A stretch of DNA of 64,000 nucleotides. It comes from an uncultured Treponema sp. (GTDB lineage Bacteria; Spirochaetota; Spirochaetia; Treponematales; Treponemataceae). This document shows positions 60,790 through 64,000 of this stretch, in pieces. The DNA is taken from assembly GCA_910584475.1 (NCBI GenBank), contig CAJUBD010000005.1:110881-174880 (forward strand). Reading direction: 5' to 3'. Under the pieces are notes generated by a model that ran no database searches, had not been told where the DNA came from, and saw only the letters and a list, made by a program, of their open reading frames with translations. A program made the translations under genes and the position numbers. How positions within the stretch are numbered: the stretch's first letter is position 1; every line of letters starts with the position of its first letter.

Positions 60790-61668
60790 ATGAAAGGAAT
60801 AATTCTCGCAGGCGGTTCGGGAACGCGGCTTTACCCGATAACGCGCGCGGTCTCAAAGCAGATTCTGCCGCTGTACGACAAGCCGATGGTCTACTATCCG
60901 CTGTCGGTCTTGATGCTCGCTGGTATCCGCGAAGTGCTCGTGATTTCCACTCCGCGCGATTTGCCGCTTTTCAAGGAACTTTTCGGGAGCGGCGAATGGC
61001 TTGGAATGAGGTTTGAATACGCTGTGCAGGAAAAGCCTCGCGGACTTGCGGACGCTTTCATTTTGGGAAAGGATTTCATTGGAAACGATTCCGTCGCGCT
61101 CGTACTTGGCGACAACATTTTCTACGGACAGAGCTTCACCTCCACATTGAAAAAGGCGAGGGCGGCAGTGGAAGGCGGCGAGGGCGGCGTGATTTTCGGC
61201 TACTTCGTGAAAGAGCCTTCGGCGTACGGCGTGGTGGAATTCGATGGCGAGGGAAAGGTTCTTGGAATCGAGGAAAAGCCTGAAAAGCCGAAGTCGAACT
61301 ATGCCGTGCCCGGGCTTTATTTTTACGACAATTCCGTGGTGGAAATCGCTGAGGGCGTAAAGCCCAGTGCGCGCGGCGAAATAGAAATCACTTCTGTGAA
61401 CAACGAATATTTGAGGCGCGCAAGGCTTTCCGTGGAACTTCTCGGGCGCGGAATGGCGTGGCTCGACACGGGGACTTACGACGGACTTTTGGAGGCGAGC
61501 AATTTCATCGCGACGATCCAAAAGCGGCAGGGAATGTATGTTTCGTGCGTCGAGGAAATCGCGTACAATAACGACTGGATTTCGCGCGATGCGCTTTTAA
61601 AACTCGCGGCGGATTACAAGACGGCTTACGGCGAATATTTGAAATACATCGCGGAAAACCAAAGGTAG
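60790..61668 (+). CDS. rmlA: Glucose-1-phosphate thymidylyltransferase
   Basis: A 292-residue nucleotidyltransferase. MKGIILAGGSGTRLYPITRA is the nucleotide-binding signature, with KQILPLYDKPMVYYPLSVLM, YAVQEKPRGLADAFILGKDF, LVLGDNIFYGQSF, GEIEITSVNNEYL and WLDTGTYDGLLEASNFI all diagnostic of RmlA. It makes dTDP-glucose, the first step to dTDP-rhamnose and related sugars. rmlC follows after 159 nt of hairpins; rmlB and rmlD are not in the window. Start from the motif position; the upstream frame is not supported. Confidence 0.96.
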   Translation: MKGIILAGGSGTRLYPITRAVSKQILPLYDKPMVYYPLSVLMLAGIREVLVISTPRDLPLFKELFGSGEWLGMRFEYAVQEKPRGLADAFILGKDFIGNDSVALVLGDNIFYGQSFTSTLKKARAAVEGGEGGVIFGYFVKEPSAYGVVEFDGEGKVLGIEEKPEKPKSNYAVPGLYFYDNSVVEIAEGVKPSARGEIEITSVNNEYLRRARLSVELLGRGMAWLDTGTYDGLLEASNFIATIQKRQGMYVSCVEEIAYNNDWISRDALLKLAADYKTAYGEYLKYIAENQR

Positions 61669-61827
61669 AAGTTAAAGTAAACGGCAAAAATCGTGCCGTT
61701 TACTTTAACTCGAGTTTTCTGCGAAAACTCGCCTATTTATTGTCGTTTCTCGTTTCACTGTGAAACGACTTTTTTAACATTCTCGGAAACTGAAGTTTCC
61801 TGCGATGTTAAAAAATAAGGAAAGAGA
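61669..61827 (+). repeat. Four serial hairpins between rmlA and rmlC
   Basis: In order: TTAAAGTAAACGGCA / TGCCGTTTACTTTAA (15 bp, about 61671-61707); CGAGTTTTC-TGC-GAAAACTCG (61711-61731); GTCGTTTC / GAAACGAC with a 12-nt loop (61742-61769); and TTTTTTAACAT / ATGTTAAAAAA enclosing GGAAAC/GTTTCC (about 61770-61815). A ribosome site GGAAAGAG follows. Same four-hairpin layout as the prfB leader, with different stems. Confidence 0.75.
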
Positions 61828-62421
61828 ATGTTTGAATTCAAAGAATGTTTTGAAAAGGGCGGCTCGAAGATTTCCGGCCTTTACGAGATACAGCCGAAAG
61901 TTTTCGGCGACGCGCGCGGATATTTTTTTGAATGCTACAGCGAGCGCGACTTTTTCGAGGCGGGCTTGACGATGCGCTTCGTGCAGGACAACCAGTCGTT
62001 TTCGCGGAGGGGCGTTTTGCGCGGTCTCCACTTCCAGAAAAAGCATCCGCAGGGAAAGCTCGTCCGCGCGGTGAGCGGGAAAGTCTACGATGTCGCGCTT
62101 GACTTGCGCAATGGCTCTGCGACATTCGGAAAACATTACGGCGTGATTTTGGACGCAGAACGGCAGAACCAATTCTACATTCCGGAAGGCTTCGCGCACG
62201 GATTTTGCGTCTTGAGCGATGAGGCTCTTTTCGCGTACAAATGCACGGACTTCTACCATCCCGAGGACGAGGGCGGAATATTGTGGAACGACGCGGCGAT
62301 TGGAATCGAGTGGCCGGACTTCGGCGCGGAATTGAACTTAAGCGAAAAGGACAAAAAGCAGCCGCCGTTTGATGCGAGTGCGGAATACTTCGGATTGGAC
62401 GGGAAGTGGATTGGTGGGTGA
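61828..62421 (+). CDS. rmlC: dTDP-4-dehydrorhamnose 3,5-epimerase
   Basis: A 197-residue cupin-fold epimerase: SKISGLYEIQPKVFGDARGY, FVQDNQSFSRRGVLRGLHFQ with the catalytic histidine in R-G-L-H-F-Q, GKLVRAVSGKVYDVALDLR, YIPEGFAHGFCVLSDEALF with Y and H at the active site, and GILWNDAAIGIEWP. Fits RmlC in length and motifs. With RmlA it supports dTDP-rhamnose or dTDP-6-deoxysugar synthesis for the glycan locus. ATG is preceded by GGAAAGAG after a hairpin series. Confidence 0.95.
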   Translation: MFEFKECFEKGGSKISGLYEIQPKVFGDARGYFFECYSERDFFEAGLTMRFVQDNQSFSRRGVLRGLHFQKKHPQGKLVRAVSGKVYDVALDLRNGSATFGKHYGVILDAERQNQFYIPEGFAHGFCVLSDEALFAYKCTDFYHPEDEGGILWNDAAIGIEWPDFGAELNLSEKDKKQPPFDASAEYFGLDGKWIGG

Positions 62422-62442
62422 GTGTTTGAAATGGGGGTTGCG

Positions 62443-63642
62443 ATGAAAAGAATTGTTGTGGCGGCTTGCGTGGTTCTTGTGGCAATTTTCACGGCGGCGT
62501 GTGCGCGGACGAACGAGAAGAATGCGTATGTGGTGGAGGATGCGAAAGACGGAAGCGGCGTCGTCATCACGGGATACCGTGGCACGGAAAAAGATTTGGT
62601 GATTCCTGCGACGATTCGGGGAAAGCCAGTCGTGGAAATCGGATTTCAAGCGTTCTTTTCGAAAGGTTTTTTAGAGAGCGTCACTTTTCCTGATTCCGTG
62701 CATAAAATCGGCGGCGGAGCGTTCGTGAGTTGTATTCGTCTGAAGAGCGTCGCATTCGGCTCTTCCGTGCAAGAAATCGGCGACAACGCGTTTGCCCAAT
62801 GCGAGGCTTTGCAAAGCGTTTCGTTGCCAGATTCCTTGAAAATCATCGGACATGACGCGTTCTCTTATTGTTATTCATTGGAAAGCGTCGCGCTCCCGGA
62901 TTCTGTTTTGAAAATCGAAGACAAAACATTTTTCCATTGCACTTCTTTGAAAAACATCGTCTTTCCAAAATCATTGGAAATCATAGGCGAAAGGGCGTTC
63001 GAGCGGTGTCGTTCATTGGAAAGCGTCGCGTTCGGAAATTCGCTGAAAGAAATTGAAGCGGAAGCGTTCACCGAGTGCGCTTCGCTGGAAAAAGTCGAGT
63101 TCGGACAATCCGTGCAAAAAATCGGCGACAGGGCGTTCCACGAGTGTTCCTCGCTCAAAAGTGTTTCGCTTCCTGATTCAATGCGGGAAATCGGAAACGA
63201 GGCGTTTTCGAAATGCACTTCTTTGAAAAGCGTCGCGCTTCCCAATTCTCTTACGACAATAAACTTCCGCGCATTCTATGACTGCCATTCTTTGGAAAGT
63301 GTCGCGTTAGGAAAATCATTGGAGAAAATCGAACAAGATGCGTTCGAATATTGCAATTCGCTAGAAAGCGTCGTGCTTCCTGATTCCGTGCAAGAAATCG
63401 GCGGCTTGGCGTTCGACGACTGCGCGGCATTGAAAAGCGTCGCGTTCGGAAAATCTTTGCGAACAATCGGCGTGGGTGCGTTCACACATTGCAAGTCCTT
63501 GCAGAGCATTGTCATTCCGCCTTCCGTGCGGAAAATCGACTTTATGTTGCACGAAGAATTTCCTGCGCCATTTGAAAGGACGAGCCTTTCGCCTGAAGTT
63601 CAGGCGAAACTGCGTGAAGTCGGATATGAAGGCGAATTTTAG
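62443..63642 (+). CDS. BspA-like leucine-rich-repeat lipoprotein
   Basis: A 399-residue surface protein. Lipobox at MKRIVVAACVVLVAIFTAAC, with lipidation at C20. After a short beta region about 13 repeats of the 23-residue TpLRR type follow, for example SLESVALPDSVLKIEDKTFF and CTSLKSVALPNSLTTINFRA, with the consensus SLxSVxLPDSxxxIGxxAFxxC. Treponemal BspA homologues bind host matrix proteins or other oral bacteria. Repeats are nearly regular in DNA too, so the copy number could vary by recombination. Export needs the Lol system found at 50-54 kb. Confidence 0.9.
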   Translation: MKRIVVAACVVLVAIFTAACARTNEKNAYVVEDAKDGSGVVITGYRGTEKDLVIPATIRGKPVVEIGFQAFFSKGFLESVTFPDSVHKIGGGAFVSCIRLKSVAFGSSVQEIGDNAFAQCEALQSVSLPDSLKIIGHDAFSYCYSLESVALPDSVLKIEDKTFFHCTSLKNIVFPKSLEIIGERAFERCRSLESVAFGNSLKEIEAEAFTECASLEKVEFGQSVQKIGDRAFHECSSLKSVSLPDSMREIGNEAFSKCTSLKSVALPNSLTTINFRAFYDCHSLESVALGKSLEKIEQDAFEYCNSLESVVLPDSVQEIGGLAFDDCAALKSVAFGKSLRTIGVGAFTHCKSLQSIVIPPSVRKIDFMLHEEFPAPFERTSLSPEVQAKLREVGYEGEF

Positions 63643-63736
63643 ATTATTGTTTTCGATTGCCATTTAGACATTGGGGAGTATATTTAATAAATACTCCACA
63701 ATGTATGACACGAGCCAACTTAGGGAGACTCTATCT

Positions 63737-64000
63737 ATGGAATTGAAAAAGATCATAATCCTGCTCGTTGTTTCGTCTTTTGTAGATACGGTTCTTGCAC
63801 AACATTTTACTGTAAAACCAATTTATTTTGAAAACGAGAGCATACAAATTGACGAAGAGATTGCGGAGTTTTCCTATGAAACCGTCTCGTCGGTACTTGC
63901 TTTGCGGAACTCATCTGACAAAAAAATCCTTCTTTCGGCGACAATAGCGTGCTGCCAAATTAGGAGCTCATTTACATTTATCTGTTTACAAAGCAACTGA
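63737..64000 (+). CDS. Small exported protein, possibly incomplete
   Basis: An 87-residue frame: a signal peptide MELKKIIILLVVSSFVDTVL with cleavage near LAQ, then HFTVKPIYFENESIQIDEEI and AEFSYETVSSVLALRNSSDK. The last 20 residues (ATIACCQIRSSFTFICLQSN) change character and end in a stop exactly at the window edge, so a frameshift or a larger gene beyond the edge is possible. AGGGAGA lies 9-14 nt upstream of the ATG. Not recognised. Confidence 0.5.
   Translation: MELKKIIILLVVSSFVDTVLAQHFTVKPIYFENESIQIDEEIAEFSYETVSSVLALRNSSDKKILLSATIACCQIRSSFTFICLQSN

Overview
The window looks like chromosome from a host-associated treponeme (Spirochaetota). The protein families point that way: a BspA-type leucine-rich-repeat lipoprotein, HU-HIG DNA-binding protein, two bactofilins, several exported TPR proteins, LolCDE, and McsA-McsB-ClpC. 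Homopolymeric G tracts and moderate-GC housekeeping DNA interrupted by AT-rich islands fit as well. Species cannot be fixed from the sequence alone.

Layout. 0-7.4 kb is a patchwork of regulators (NYN protein, XRE/SARP regulator, XRE protein, HU-HIG), tRNA-Glu, a PD-(D/E)XK Rpn-type nuclease, and a membrane-anchored Ser/Thr kinase overlapping a TPR gene. 7.6-9.5 kb holds a DUF262 + HEPN pair that resembles defence modules. 9.5-24.6 kb is a surface-polysaccharide locus: flippase, acyltransferases, pyruvyltransferase, FrhB-like Fe-S protein, deacetylase, EpsG-like polymerase, four glycosyltransferases, a broken priming sugar transferase and a sugar-nucleotide dehydratase. Its core is visibly AT-rich with ATGA-coupled genes. 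A damaged antitoxin/zeta-toxin pair is embedded near its end. 24.7-58.6 kb is mostly core genome: rpsT, HU, bactofilin, rho, rpmE, an RlmK-like methylase, nudC, a DEAD-box helicase, ABC-F, tRNA-Phe, deoD, bactofilin/TPR/mtaB, tRNA-Lys, a 7TM-HD phosphohydrolase, ybeY, corC/tlyC, prfB with its programmed frameshift, ftsY, lolCDE and mcsAB-clpC. 58.6-64 kb is accessory again: a second Rpn-like gene inside 50-bp direct repeats, a 5'-less surface-protein fragment with an 11-G tract, rmlA, rmlC, the BspA-like lipoprotein and a small exported protein.

The most unusual content is non-coding. (1) A structured leader of four consecutive hairpins, about 165-200 nt, sits in front of the DUF2188 gene, the DUF262-HEPN operon and prfB, with a fourth remnant before a broken ORF. 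Stem sequences differ between copies but pairing is kept. (2) Many intergenic gaps carry back-to-back hairpins. One family keeps a similar 12-nt loop while its stem changes with compensation; another keeps the stem and changes the loop. (3) A zeta-toxin frameshift looks like conversion of a quasi-palindrome into a perfect one. (4) Perfect nested palindromes (59 bp) lie inside an Fe-S protein gene. (5) Three poly-G tracts suggest phase variation. (6) Five genes have a good -10 box only 6-8 nt before the start codon, suggesting leaderless mRNAs.

How the genes fit together: the 9.5-24.6 kb locus, with rmlA/rmlC at 61-62 kb, would build, modify, flip and polymerise a surface glycan that probably contains deoxysugar. 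LolCDE would move lipoproteins such as the LRR protein. McsA/B and ClpC form an arginine-phosphorylation/proteolysis module. All functions are assigned from motifs read by eye; no database search was run.
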